From assembly GCA_032871835.1 (NCBI GenBank), contig CM065299.1, forward strand, positions 45,892,706-45,956,705: a DNA stretch of 64,000 nt, in the 5' to 3' direction. This stretch comes from Dipteronia dyeriana. Its lineage: Eukaryota; Streptophyta; Magnoliopsida; Sapindales; Sapindaceae. The position numbers and the translations under genes are program-made. Below the pieces are notes generated by a model. It did not search any database. It had not been told where the DNA came from and worked only from the letters and a program-made list of their open reading frames with translations. Positions 33,427 to 45,584 of the stretch are shown here, one piece after another (the stretch's first letter is position 1; the number at the start of each line of letters is the position of its first letter).

Positions 33427-33439
33427 GCAAGTTGGAGAT
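33427..33439 (+). promoter_or_regulatory. A2 polypurine tract
   Basis: GCAAGTTGGAGAT before the LTR; one G of the family tract is T. Confidence 0.75.
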
Positions 33440-35757
33440 TGTTAGGATTATAATCGATAGCAAGAGTGTAATATTGTATTTGAAAATCTTTTCATATTAA
33501 TAAAGTGATTTCTAGTTTAACAAATCTTATAGCATTTATAGTTTGATTATTATAATTGTCGAAACTAAATTATCATAAGGTCAAAAGACTATAAGAAAAG
33601 AAGAATTGTTCGTACATCTGGATATGTATGAGTTAGACACAATTCTTTAGTTAGCCTTGAAAAATATCCACAACTTAAGATAAAGGTTAGGAGCCATTAT
33701 CTTGTTAAAGTTGTAGATTCTTTTGCTAGCATTTGAGAGGGATCAAATGTTTATGATGAGTCAAAAATCATCAAAGTGTAGTTCCTTTGGGCAAAGGAAT
33801 CAACTGCGCTAGGTTCATTGAATAGGATCTTAGTGAGATACTTTATTTAGAACCGTCAATGGATAAAAGTTTTTACTTGAAGACAATCGGATAGTCTATC
33901 TCAATCCTGAGATAAATGATGGATTTATGATTGCAAGTGTTATCATTTGAGCTATCAATGAGTACGATTATATAGCGTAGTCTCTCCTCGATAGTTTGGT
34001 GGTATTCATTTGTTAATCGATAGAGGACTTCATTTATAGATATTGACATCGTGGCTTTATTTACTAGATGATAGTAGAATTTCATTTTATGGATATTCTG
34101 AGGTATTGAATAATAATGTCAATTGAATTATGGCTTCAGGACAAGTCAAAATATCGAAGTTCAAAATGTGTTCATATGAGTAAATATGGTTACTTAGAGA
34201 GCTATAGGCGGCCTATCAGCTATTGCCGATTATTGGTAATCTTCACGATGATACACTATCTCCATTAAGATTTTCTAGGGTACGAATGAGCAATATTAAC
34301 TTATTCTATCTTTATTAAAGATTTCAATTTTAGTTCTTTAGTGGAATGAACTAAAATTAATATATCGAACCTAAGTGAATCGTTTGTTGATTGAGATTAG
34401 GTTATGTCTACTAGAGCTTAAATTTAGATAGCCCACCAAGATCCCCAATTCACACGAACTTGCATGGATCACTTGATATATTCTATCGGACCAATTTATG
34501 AATCCATTTAGAATTGTGTTAAGGCTTGTGGATTTGTTTCTTTTAGTAAGAATGGGTCTAGTTCACTTGTGGACCTTTATTAAAGTCCAATGGATTTAAT
34601 AAAATGGAAAAAAAATATTTGGCCCATATTTATATAGCTTGGGCAGAAAGTGTCTATTTAATAGCCTTATGTATTATTTTTATTTTATTATTTAATCTAA
34701 TTGAAACTAATTAATTTAATAATTAAATAATTATTTAATTAAATGTCAAAATCTTTTTCCTACTTGGAGAATGTCTATAAGTGTCATATTATTGTTAGTA
34801 ATATGATAAGTATCATATACTGTATTTGATAAGTAGATAAATAAAAGGAATTTTTTTATCTAGTCAAATTAAGAAGTATTTGATTTCTATTAAAACTCTA
34901 ATTGACAATTGGTCAATTTAGTAAGCCACAATTTAATTTATATTCAATAATTGGCTATTGAATAAATACACTATTGAGTTGGATTAGGAGTCTTGGTGTA
35001 GAAAAGAATTTTTCTTTAAAAATGATTCTTGGTCACCAAGTAAATCCTCATAGAGGTAGGATTCTTCTTAGGAGAGGATTTGAGAAACCTATATATATAT
35101 ATATATCCCTATGTGGGGTTTGGCCAAATAATTATTTTTTGCTAGAGAAAATTCAGCCAAGGCATAATTTTCCAAAGAGAAAATTCGGCCAAGGCATTAT
35201 TTTCTAAGGAGAAATTCGTACAGGAGAGAATTTTGAGTGTAGAGAATCCGGTTCTTGCTCTAGATAAATTCTTCTATCTCTAAAGATAGGTGTGTGGAAA
35301 TTTAGCAAAGAAGAAAAAAAAAGAAAGAACGTTTTGTATTCGATAATGCACTAGTAGCCTTTACAACAAAAATTTTTGTGTACAACATCGAATCAAGGTT
35401 CACGCAAGTTTCAATCAAATATATTGATAATTCACAAGTGACCGAACGTTCTTGGGTTCTCTCTTGGAGGATTATTGTGACTAACGAAAGAAAAAGATTT
35501 TGCTTGTATCCATCCTCATGTGTACAATTCAAAGAAAATGTAGCCCACACTCCTAGGTGATTCACGTTCGTGATTGGATTGAAAGATCTTGCTGATTCAA
35601 TTTGGTACAACTTCAATCATCACGAGAAAAATGTACAATACTTTTAATATACGTCAATTAATCTAGGGTTAAGGTTATTTGTTTTAACGGGAATTTTTTT
35701 AAAATATACTTAAACTATTTTTACTCTTCCACCACGTTTTGAATCGTTTTTTCCCTT
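33440..35757 (+). repeat. A2 3' LTR, nearly complete
   Basis: TGTTAGGATTATAATCGATAGC to ..TTTTTCCCTTTAG; the CCCTACA end of other copies is altered to CCCTTTAG. It aligns with Y over its whole length (about 2.3 kb). A TA-run promoter candidate lies at 35091-35106. Its start differs at the fourth block (ATAATCG for ATGCTCG). Confidence 0.85.
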
Positions 35758-36267
35758 TAGGAACCTCCATGGAAGCTTAGAGGCTTCTCTCGCACACTCT
35801 CTCTCTTTGGTGGTGTAGAGATCTATGAAAGAATTCTAGATCTAAGATGTGATTTTTAGGTCTTGAGAAAAGCGGCAAAATTGTGTAATTTTAGATGGAA
35901 ATGTTTAGGGCATGAGTTCTAGCCCCCTCAAAAATGGTTATCATCATGGGTTCTTTCCTGTGGTAAAAAGCTCCCTGAATGCTTTCACAAGCTCATTACT
36001 TTTGTTTCGTGGGTTCTTTCCCACGGAAAGAAGTCGTAAAGTGTTCCCATCAGCTTCTTCTATTCCTAGCTGGCGGAAAAAAAATGCTTTGAAGCAACCT
36101 TTGAAGCTTGATTGGACATAGACGTTTATGATACTTGGAGACTTGGAAAACATGTGCATGGGAGGTTGGAAGTGGTGGCAAACTGACAAGAGAAAGGTCG
36201 AAAGTCAATATGGGAGGAAAACCATCGGAAATGAAACCAAAAAACTTGTAGAACAGTCGGGTCAAGT
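35758..36267. other. 510 bp without a recognised feature
   Basis: Mixed sequence with a TC-rich run near 35795 and two similar stretches, GGGTTCTTTCC(TG/CA)..G (35951 and 36011). No convincing coding frame and no LTR match. It is either flanking DNA older than the A array or a degraded element. Confidence 0.4.
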
Positions 36268-38637
36268 GTTAGGTTGGGTCACGCGGGTCTGCTCGACCTA
36301 GATGGAGCTTAAAGATGATAACGTCACAGGGTGCATTTAGCAGTGGGCCATGTAAGGACCTCAATTTTATGATTGGCTTATTTCATGACAAACTACACCA
36401 CATTGGGGATGATTGTGTAATGGGTAGCAGAGGACCTCATTGGCAAGCTTCCAAGCATTTCCATGACTTCAAGAGAAAAAGGTATATTCACTTGACTTTG
36501 CCTCTTGAAGAGTTTAGGTGCACACACACATCTCATGCATGTTTTGTTGATCTTGCATTTTTATTGGTATTGTTTAAAAATGTGCATCTCTTCACAGTCA
36601 TACTTGCACTTCATTCTTAGTCTTAAGTGTGGTTGTTGTGTGTTTAAATTTGTTATCCGTTGTTTGATCGGAAACATCCACTCTTGCAGCATGGTGTGCT
36701 TGTCCTAGCGTGTTGAGTGACCATATGAGAAGGTCTCATTCTTCTCTTGGTTTGGTTATATGGAATAAGGTGTCTAGTTTCAAAAGAGTGTATTTCAATG
36801 ATTTAAATGTTTTACAAAACTGACCTTTTTATGGTCTTGTGACCATATCTTTTTATAAAATGATTCAAAATAAGTTTTGAAAATTTCTGTACAAACTAGA
36901 CACCGATACCTTTCCAACTGTATATTATTCATAATATTTCATGACCGTTTGGTTTTGTTTTAAAATCTCCAAATTGACAACAAAAACAGGGCATCTCTGT
37001 TGTTGTTCGTTTCTGACCTTTGGTCACTCAAATGACCATAAAGTTTTCTACAGACTTCCAAATTTTGTTTTTTAAATTGGAGTGAAACATAGGCTTCCAT
37101 ACCTTTCCAACGGTATATTATACGAAAGGTTTGGATATCGTTTGGTCATGTTTTGGGTCGCTCGAATCTCGAGCTTTTGTGTTGTTGCGGGTGCGCCGGT
37201 CCACAAGCGCACCTCCCCAGCGCCCTTGGACAGTAGGTGTGCGATGGTGTGGCGCTTGTCGACCAGCGCAGCCCACCAATGCACTGAGTAAAATTCTGGG
37301 CATTTTCAAAACGGTGTAGTTTTGTTCTAGGTCTTATATTTATATGTCATCTTCTTCCTCACTCGTTTTTTAGAGCTTCCAAACAATTTTTTAGTGTGAG
37401 AAAGTATTTTCTTTGACAGAGAAGCTCCAAGAGTGGTTCCTTAACTCTCCAAACCCAAAACTCATGCATCCATTGCATTAATCACACATGGGTCTTCATC
37501 AATCTTGACTTGGTAAGTAAGAACAAACATCTCATCTTCATTTATTGTTCTTATTGTTCAAGAATTCATTTTTATGCATATGATTTGTTTAAATCTTGTT
37601 TTGAATGCATTTATTGATGAGTTATAACATGATTGGATTTTTTTGTTGATAGCTAGCATTTATGACATATTTGCCCTCTAGCTAATTAGGTCATATTAAT
37701 TGCATTTTGATGATTGCATTAATGACCATGCCATGCCTAATGACAACATATGTTGAAGTGACTTTGTTTGATAACTTGATTGTAATATTGCATATCCATA
37801 TCTAGTTAAGTCTTTATGCATTGCATTTACACATTATTGTTTATGCCTCATTGATTGCATTTATTGATTGCAAAATATTGCCCTTGATTATATGTTTTGA
37901 CAACTTGTGTTTGTTGGACTTTTATTGACAATTAGGTTGCTAGAATCCTTTTGCATCTAATTGAGTCCTTATGTATAGGCATGTAGGTATTGTTTGATAA
38001 CTAGGTTGTTGTATTGCATTATCTACACCTAGTTAAGCATTGTGTGTTTGGTCTAACATATTTTGCATTGAGCATTCATTGATTATTTCACTTAGACCAT
38101 ATACTCTTCATAGAGTCAAAGTCTTGTGGCTTCTAGGTGAAGTCACACAAGCAAGTCAAGTCTTGCAACCAAGGGTAGGTTGGCAAGCAATTGGTCGGGT
38201 ATCCACTGTAAAAGGCCCGAGGGGTAGAGTAGGAGGTGTTCATGCCAAGAGTAGTGTATTAGGGGATATCACTAGGCACTGAACTAATAGTGGTGAGTGG
38301 CGGTGTCCATAGCCTGAGGTTGTCGAGAGTGAGAGTCCGAGAATCATTTGAGGGTGTAATCTTTTTCTCATATAGTGGATTTCTGCGATAGAGTGTGGCT
38401 CACTTAACAGCCCGTGGTTTTTCCCATTTGGAGGGTTTCCACGTATACATCTTTTGTTATTTATATTTTCGCACTTTACACTTGATGTTGTATGTTTGTT
38501 TTATTGGGTAAATTTTGAATATTGACTAATCAAGAAAAATTGGTAATTGACTTGATTAAAACCTATTCACCCCCCCCCCCCCCCCTCTCTCCCTCGCCCT
38601 CTAGGTATATAAAAACACACTTCTTAGGGAATTTTCA
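36268..38637 (+). repeat. F: Sirevirus-like LTR, possibly solo
   Basis: The layout parallels B and C: CTTCAAGAGAAAAAGGTAT, GCACACACACATC, a GC-rich block (37180-37290), a TATA-like TTATATTTATATG (about 37336), then ACCTATTCAC with C16 (38570-38585) and CTCTAGG, and an end ..AATTTTCA like B. No PBS follows and no element interior is attached. The start is uncertain; TGTTAGG at 36268 is the best candidate. Flanking 5-mers (TCAAG and GGCTA) do not match, so a solo LTR with target duplication is not proven. Confidence 0.6.
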
Positions 38638-39107
38638 GGCTAGGTACACAAAATGGGCCTGAGTTGGCTTGCTTCTGGGTGCACAAAGACATGGGTTGGA
38701 GTGCTTTTAGTAGGCCCAAATTAGTTTAGCATTAAACACATTCCATTGCTGGCAAGTTACAATAAGATCTTCTGATCTCTCTTTTATTTAGAGAATCATC
38801 AACATATTCTACAGGTTTGCACTTTGACACCTGATTCTCCATAATGACATAACTGCCCCTGAATTTCCCTATTTCTTCACTTTTGGTACAAACACCTTCT
38901 TTAAGGGATATTTACCCATACATTGTTGAAACATATATGAAATACACAAAAGTAGTAAAAAACGAACACAGAAGATAGGAAAAGGGAGAACTAATTGTGA
39001 ATTTTTGTAGAGCGATCAAATACCAGGTTTGAACAATGCGGTTTGGAACATGTTGGTAAAGGTCGGACCCTCTAGATCTAGCTCATTCTGCCATGCCTAA
39101 TGGAGTT
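38638..39107. other. 470 bp without a recognised feature
   Basis: No open frame over 60 codons, no LTR or pol similarity that I can see on either strand. Confidence 0.4.
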
Positions 39108-39295
39108 TGAAAATAACCCTAAGCATGTCTAACCTAACCTAGAGGGGGCGAATAGGTTTTAATAAAGTTAATTACCAACCTTTTCTTGATTAATCAAATT
39201 TAGCAAATTACCCTATAAACAAATATGCAAAACAAGTAAAAAATGCGGAAATAAATTTCACACCAAACTTTTTACATGGTAACCCTTAAGTAAGT
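39108..39295 (-). repeat. inverted terminal scrap of an F-type LTR
   Basis: Read on the minus strand: CTTGTTTTGCATATTTG, TTGATTAATCAAGAAAAGG, AAAACCTATTCGCCCCCTCTAGG and an end ..GGTTATTTTCA. The same order occurs at the 3' end of F (38470-38637), so this is the last ~190 bp of a related LTR in the opposite direction. Confidence 0.7.
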
Positions 39296-40136
39296 AAAAG
39301 TTGTTGGAGAAGGAGTAGCAAGAGTAGCAGTAGTAGTAGCAATAGCAGCAGGAGTAGTAGAATCTTGACTACTCACCCTGGCTAATCTAGCTGCAAATTC
39401 TACCATTTGGGATCTAGAAGTAGGAGGTGAATGAGCAGGTACCTTGGGTGCCTCGACAGGGACAGATACACGCCTACCATGTCCTGCTAACGTAAAAAGA
39501 GCTCTGGTGGAGGAGGAATTCTGACAGTGGAGAAGGTTCTGGTAGAATGAAGAGGAGGCCTGTGGTAGGAGGCACATGTGGGGAAGGATATAGAGAGAAT
39601 GTCAGGTCCTCGGATTGCTCAAGCTCCCCCTGGACCGGTAAGGGATCGTAGAAGCTGCAAGAAACAGAGAATTTAGCATATATAAAAATGGATAAAGAAA
39701 TAAAAATAGAAACTGAGTCAACATTTTCATATACCTTTAGAGGCAAAGGAGATATGGAGGTAGCCGTCTACCCTCCTAGCATCAAAGGCATTTGGAGTAG
39801 GATTCTTCAGGTTGACATAAGACCGATCTATGATGGCCTTCAAAATTGCCTCAGACTCAGCAGAGAGGGTGCCTTTCTCCCATGTGGGCTTGCCACTAAA
39901 CCGAGTGGGGACCTCACCTTATATGGATCGAGCTACCCCAGTTGCCACCAATAACCATCCATTCTTCCTTCTAGAAATCATCCTTCTTTAATAACAACCG
40001 AGGAGGTAGGCTCAATTGAAAAGCTCGCCCAATCGTGATGTTCCGGTTTAAAGGATGGCATTGAGAAATAGGGACATAACTTTCACCACTGTCATCTTTA
40101 TGTGCTCTCTTTCTCTAAGCTATCAGAGAAAGGCAT
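39296..40136 (-). pseudogene. G: fragment of an unknown, spliced-looking gene
   Basis: A minus-strand ATG at 40136 (MPFSDSLEKES) lies about 130 bp below a TATA box. A frameshift leads to HKDDSGESYVPISQCHPLN and RAFQLSLPPRLLLKKDDF, and further on KAIIDRSYVNLKNPTPNAF and VDGYLHISFASK. A canonical intron then fits: GTATATG donor at 39734 and TTGCAG acceptor at 39655 (80 bp). Downstream sense is split between frames (YDPLPVQGELEQSEDL; PSPHVPPTTGLLF) and ends in a Ser/Thr/Ala-rich simple repeat (39300-39360). I do not recognise the family. The style suggests the accessory gene of a plant transposon rather than a host gene. Confidence 0.5.
39655..39734 (-). other. candidate 80-bp intron in G
   Basis: Donor AAAG/GTATATG, T-rich body, acceptor TTTCTTGCAG/C on the minus strand. 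The flanking sense frames do not join perfectly without an indel. Confidence 0.5.
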
Positions 40137-41284
40137 GGCTGGAAGAAGACGATGATTGAAAGATAGAAGTTTGAAGATGATAAAGAAGCCAGAGATTTGG
40201 GAAATCTTGAGTGTTTTCTTTTTAAAAGAAGATAATGAAGCGTTAATAATGTGGAGAGACTATAGGTTTAAATAGAAAAGAATAGGCGGTTACCAATAAC
40301 ATGATCTGGAAGGCGAGATACTCTGGCAGTGGGAAAGTAAAATTTCGTTATACACACGATATTGAAATCCTTTTGTTTTTCAAATGAGCAGCGTTCCCCA
40401 ACTCGATACATGGATAAGGCATTTAATGCTAGATCTCCTCTCAGATTCTCGTAGCCGGTTGAAGGGGAAAATTCCTCAAATGATTCAGAAAACCTAACTC
40501 AAACCCTAAACAATCACCAGCTTTCAAGTCATGGTGGTCTTCTATTAATAGCCATTTTTTACGAGGGACTAAAGAGGAATTTTCCACTTGCCTGGTACCT
40601 GGTAGGATTTCATCGGGACTAGTTCCCATATAACCTAGGAGCCTCGATCTCACTACCTAGGAAATAGATATCATTGTTTCTCCAAAGCTGCCAGATATCA
40701 AACCGAGCTAGCATCTTCGTACCTCCTATCTGGTGTATTAATATCAGGATATCTAATCGGTACCCAAGTACCTCGATGTTAGTTAGTAACCTATCAAAGG
40801 TACATATCCAACCTGCCTAGCAAGAAGGACACCACCAGGATAGCGACAGCAAGGTAGAATAAGACATATACCAGTAGACCGGTACATCAGGGTTCTTAAC
40901 CACCAATTTATAAGGCCATAATTCTCCTCCAAGTAACGTGGGATTAAAATGTTAACCCCTTTGCCAGTCTAGCGCCATAATGGGACAAATATGTCAACAT
41001 ATTCATCTTTAATTCTCATTTAAACTTAAACGGAAACATGACGTAATCAATGGGAGCAATTCCTGCATAAATTAACATCTGTCATCAATGCTAATCAATT
41101 GGTCTAAGTTTTGGGGATTCGAGCAGACAAGAATGGGAGGATATAAATAAAATGTCCAAGTCCAGGGAATGAGGGACAGCTTGATAATCTGAAATCGAGA
41201 AGAGAGTACTTTTGCCATTACAGAGAATTTATCGCCGTAAAGGACGTGGCCACTTATCTGTAGGCTAAAACACACGGCAAAAAT
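40137..41284 (-). promoter_or_regulatory. upstream region of G with TATA box
   Basis: On the minus strand TATTTAAA at 40274-40267 stands in a good TATA context (CTATTTAAACCTATAG), followed by CT-rich DNA and then the ATG at 40136. Beyond it, to 41284, I see no gene; it could be an LTR or promoter of the element that carried G, but I cannot find LTR ends. Confidence 0.45.
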
Positions 41285-42807
41285 GGAAAATTCAATTGTT
41301 ATAATTAAAAAAAAAATCCTTTAAAAGAATGGACCTTAACCTTTGATTAATTAACATATAATAAAAGTATCATACCATTTTCTGGTGACAATTAAAATTG
41401 CGTTGAATTGAATTCGTAAGATCTTTCAAACCAATCATGAACGTGACTCACCTATGAGTGTGAGCTCCCTTTCTTTGAATTATGTACTTGTGGATGGAAA
41501 ACAAATAAAATCTTTTTCTTCTGTTAGTCACAATAATCCTTCTCAAGAAAACAAAGATCGTTTAGTCACTTAAGAATTATCAATCTATTTGATTGAAACT
41601 CGTGTGAACCCGATTCATTGTTTTACACAAAGCCTTTTGAAATAAAGGCTACTAGTGCACTATCAAAAACAAAAATTCTCCTTTCTTTTCTCTACGCATG
41701 ACTGAATTCTCACTCACCTATCTTTAGAGTTTGACAAATTTTTCTAGAGTGGGAACCAAATTTTCTTCTCTTAAAATCTAGGGTTTGGCCGAATTCTCTC
41801 ATAATACTTTGTCTTGATCAAATTCTCTCACCAAAAATTACTAGACTTGGCCGAATTCTTCATAGTGACATATATAGGTCATGGTAGAATCCTCTCATTA
41901 GGTTGATTTATCTCTTGTGGCCAAATCATCTTAAAAGAAGGATTTGTGTGCTGTCAACGAAACCTCACCCAAAGAGGAATTCTTTTCCACACAAAGACTC
42001 ACATTCCAACACATTAGTGTATTTATCCAATCACTAATTATTGAAAATAAATTAAATTGTGACTTTATCAAAAACTTTCCAATTTGACCAACTGTCAATT
42101 AGAGTTTTGATAGATATGAAATACTTCCTAATTTGATTAGATAAATAAACTGTTTTTATTCATATACTTATCAAATAAAGTGTTTGATATTTATCATACT
42201 ACCATCAATAGTATGACACTAGGAGACCTTCTCTACTAGGAAAAAGATTTTGACTTTTAATTAAATAATTAATTTATTAATTACCATTTAATTAAGTAAT
42301 AAAATAAAAATATAATTTGTTAGGCTATTATAATACCCCTTGTCGCCTAAGCGATATATTTTTTCTCTATTTTATTAAATCCATTGGACTTTAATAAAAA
42401 GACCACATATGAACTATACCTGTTCTTACTAAAGAAGAAACAAGTCCACATGCCTTAAATTAATACATTAATACATTAATATAATTAAACAGCACATTTA
42501 AATAAAATGTGCAAATTATATTGTTAATGTATTAATAGAAAGCTAATAGCACCCCATTAGGGCCGCCAAAGGATTCCTACATCATTGGCCGCCCTATCCA
42601 GGTATTTGAAGAGTTACCGCGTGTCTTGATCACACATAATTGTAGCTCAGTAAAACTTTTGGATCTCGAAACCTAAAAACAATTCTAGATGGATCCATCA
42701 GTTGGTCCGTTAGAATATATCAAGTGATACATACAAGTTTGTGTAGATTAGGGATCTTGGCGGGCAATCTAAATTTAAGCTCCAATAGATATAACCTAAT
42801 CACAATC
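41285..42807 (-). repeat. D: inverted family-A 3' LTR, part 1
   Basis: This is the 3' portion of an LTR read on the minus strand; it starts near GGAAAATTCA (degraded CCCTACA end) and matches Y from its end inward up to AACCTAATCACAATC, where solo LTR C begins. A TA-rich extra segment near 42465-42540, including CATTAATA repeats and TGTGCAAATTATATT, is absent from Y and may be a small insertion. Confidence 0.82.
42803..42807. repeat. target-site duplication CAATC, left copy
   Basis: CAATC lies directly before the TGTTAGG start of C, and the same five bases follow C at 45585-45589. Removing C plus one copy restores the family-A LTR reading CACAATCAA..GAATGATTCA-like found in Y at 8869. Confidence 0.95.
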
Positions 42808-43530
42808 TGTTAGGTCTGTGAGTTTTGTTGGCATTATTCTATATCAAAATAATATTTCCTTTGTATTGTTTAGTTGTCTCTGATTCATGATGATTCAAGT
42901 TTCAAAGAAGAAATGACAACTATTCAAGCAAGTTCAAGTCTTCAAAGGGAAAAATGCTTCATGATTCTACAAAGGTATTTAAGACCTTTCTTTTCTCTTT
43001 CAAGGCTCAGGCACACACACATATCATACATTTGTGTCCCTGCATCATTGTGCACCATGTATAACACATTCACACACTTGAAGATGAATGCTCATGCATT
43101 GGTATGGAAATAACATGTGTTGAAAATGCATGATTGGAAACTATCTCTATGTAGTTTGCATTCTAGTGTGAATTGTGTTTGTGTGTGTATATGTTTGTAT
43201 AACATGGATATTGAACTTTATTTTAGTCTTAAATCATTCTTGATTGTGTTCCGGTCATTCGGTTACTCATACTATTGATTTCAAGTTCTAAGTCAAAAGA
43301 TACTACACTTTCAACTCATGTTGCGTACATTGTCTTCGTCTTCATATATATAGTCGAATTATTATTTTTTGGGTTGAGAATCTTATATTTCCATGTCTGT
43401 GAGAGAATTACGGTTCGTAATCCATAAACGGATTCGAATTCCGAGTTCGGAGGCCGGAGAACGGTCGAAGAATGCGAGGGAAGCCAATAGGAGTTACACC
43501 ATGGCCGAAAGGCCAACAAGAGGTGCAAGC

Positions 43531-43600
43531 CCGAGATGGCGCGTGTCCATCTCGGCTGCAAATCCTTGCTTCCCCAAGATGCCCACACACCATCTCGGGA
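43531..43600. promoter_or_regulatory. palindromes of the C LTR
   Basis: CCGAGATGG..CCATCTCGG (43531-43555) has 9-bp arms. The second pair, CCAAGATG..CATCTCGGG, has one arm changed by point mutation. A TATATATC promoter candidate follows about 60 bp later. Confidence 0.75.
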
Positions 43601-44689
43601 AAAGCTTCTTAAAGGGGTTGTTTTGGTATTTCACACATATCTCTTCCCCCTCCTTTATATATCTCTTCTCTCTATCATTTCATTTCAAGGAAGAAGAAAA
43701 TGTAGTGCAGAAAAATTTCTAGATTTTTTCTCTCAACTTTGAATCACCATATCTCTCTCATCTCTTATCTGATTTGAGTGATTCAAGTTGGAGAAGTTTC
43801 GTATTCTATCATCTCCAAGCAACCTTGAAGTCATTTGTTCAACTTTTCTGATGGATCGCACCATTTTCGTGACTGCACTCGAAATTGCCAAGGTAGTTGT
43901 TTATCTTTTGATTCCTTGATTCTAATGTTCAATTACCTTGGGTCTTCTTCCTATTGTTGTGTATTTGACTTGAACAAATGTTGATGAGTGATAGATCTTC
44001 ATTTAAAAGCTAGACCGAGTTTCAATTGAAATCTCACATGTTGAGTTAGGTTTTGATTTTACCTATGTTTTCACATGTTTGGGATTGTATTGTGCTAGCT
44101 TTGAATCTAAGACTAATTGTGCTTTGATTGACTTTATTTTCATGATTAATAGTCTTATCATGTGCTAAGAACTCATTTGTTGAATAGATCTAGGATTAGC
44201 ACATTTGATTTTATATTTAGAGTCTATTAGAGTTTAATTGACTATTTTTGTTGATATATGCTCTAAATGTTTGCTAGAGATTTGATTGATCATATCTTGT
44301 GTTTCTATCATTTTTTTGTTTGTACTAAAGTCTTGAATATGTACTTCATGAACATGTTTATTTCAAGCTTTAGCAACATGAATAAAATCTAGGTTTAAAG
44401 TGTGTGTTTGGAAATTTGGCATGCTCTAGATTTTTGTTCATGTATAAGATCTAGACAATCTTGTTTTGTGAACTTTATTGTCTATGTCTAGATCTTCATA
44501 GAGTGTACCTAATCCATACATTTCATATGCTCATGCATCATCTTGTGTGGTCACTTTCGGATTATAAACTGAAAAAATATACTTTGTGTGCTCATTGATT
44601 AATTCTAGTTTCCATAGAATTTGTTGATCATCTTATTCTATGGTGCGTGCTTGTTTGCGTTTTGTATTCTTGATCACATAGATGCCTTG

Positions 44690-44990
44690 TGAGAAGTTGA
44701 CAATAGGTATGAAACCTATGGTGTTGAGCAAGAAGTCTTGGCAAGAGGTGTGAAGCCTTGGATTGTTGAGCAAGGAAGTCTTGGCTAGAGGCGTGAGGCC
44801 TTGGATAGTTGAGCAAGTAGTCTTGCCTAGGGTCATGAAGATCCGGATAGGTGAGCAAGGAAGTATTGACTAGAGTTATGAAGACTCGGATAGTTGAGCA
44901 AGAAGTCTTGCCTTGGGTCGTGAGGATCCGGATAAGGTGAGCAAGGAAGTCTTGACAAGAGGTGTGAAGCCTCGGATTGTTGAGCATAGG
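44690..44990. repeat. minisatellite of the C LTR
   Basis: About seven 42-bp-type units (GAGCAAG-AAGTCTTG-..) matching those of the B LTRs at 21420 and 28540. Confidence 0.85.
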
Positions 44991-45584
44991 GCAACAACTT
45001 CTAGAGTAGGATAGGAGGGTAGTTTCTAGGTGAAGGGGTCACTTGAGAGATTGTACTTGTCTTATCTTCTAGTGGATTTTGTTTGCCGGTGGCTGCTAGC
45101 TCGTGGATGTTTCCTCTTCGGAGGTTTACCAAGTTATATCTTGTGTCAACTTTTCTCTATCCTTATTTCTCTTATATTGCTAATTGTTATTTGAATAATG
45201 TGGATAGAACTTTATATGTAAGTTGACTTACTTATACAATATTGTTTGTGTATGTTAGATAACTTTGTATCTTGTGATATTTGATTCAAGTTGTAAAGTA
45301 TCACATTGTAATACTCTAAGTACAACTTATGGAATGTTATCTACATTGAATATATTTGTTCATAAGATACATTGATTCTTGTTGTATGTTTTGTAGACTA
45401 AGAGTGGAGATTTGAGCATACATGATCATACTGTTTTCTCATAACAATCATGTTGAATGTTAATTTGTATGCTTATCAAGGTTTTGTCACTAGTCTCGAA
45501 AGATTTGTCAAAATTGAGAGACAACCTATTCCCCCCATCCCCCCCCTCTAGGTTGTTTAGTATAACCTTGTACACATTCTTTCA

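Larger units (their letters stand above)
42808..45584 (+). mobile_element. C: solo Sirevirus-type LTR (2777 bp) with target duplication
   Basis: TGTTAGGTCTGTGAG to ..ACATTCTTTCA, with TG..CA ends and CAATC on both sides. It aligns with the B LTR through GCACACACAC, the palindromes (43531-43600), a TATATA site (43657-43662), the 42-bp-type minisatellite, and the ACCTATTCCCCCC/CTCTAGGTTG block (45528-45555). No interior follows, so it arose by recombination between the two LTRs of a full element. Confidence 0.93.

Noticed and set aside
36263..38642. F as a solo LTR with target duplication
   Set aside because: The 5-mers on the two sides differ and the start is not certain; it is reported only as an LTR.
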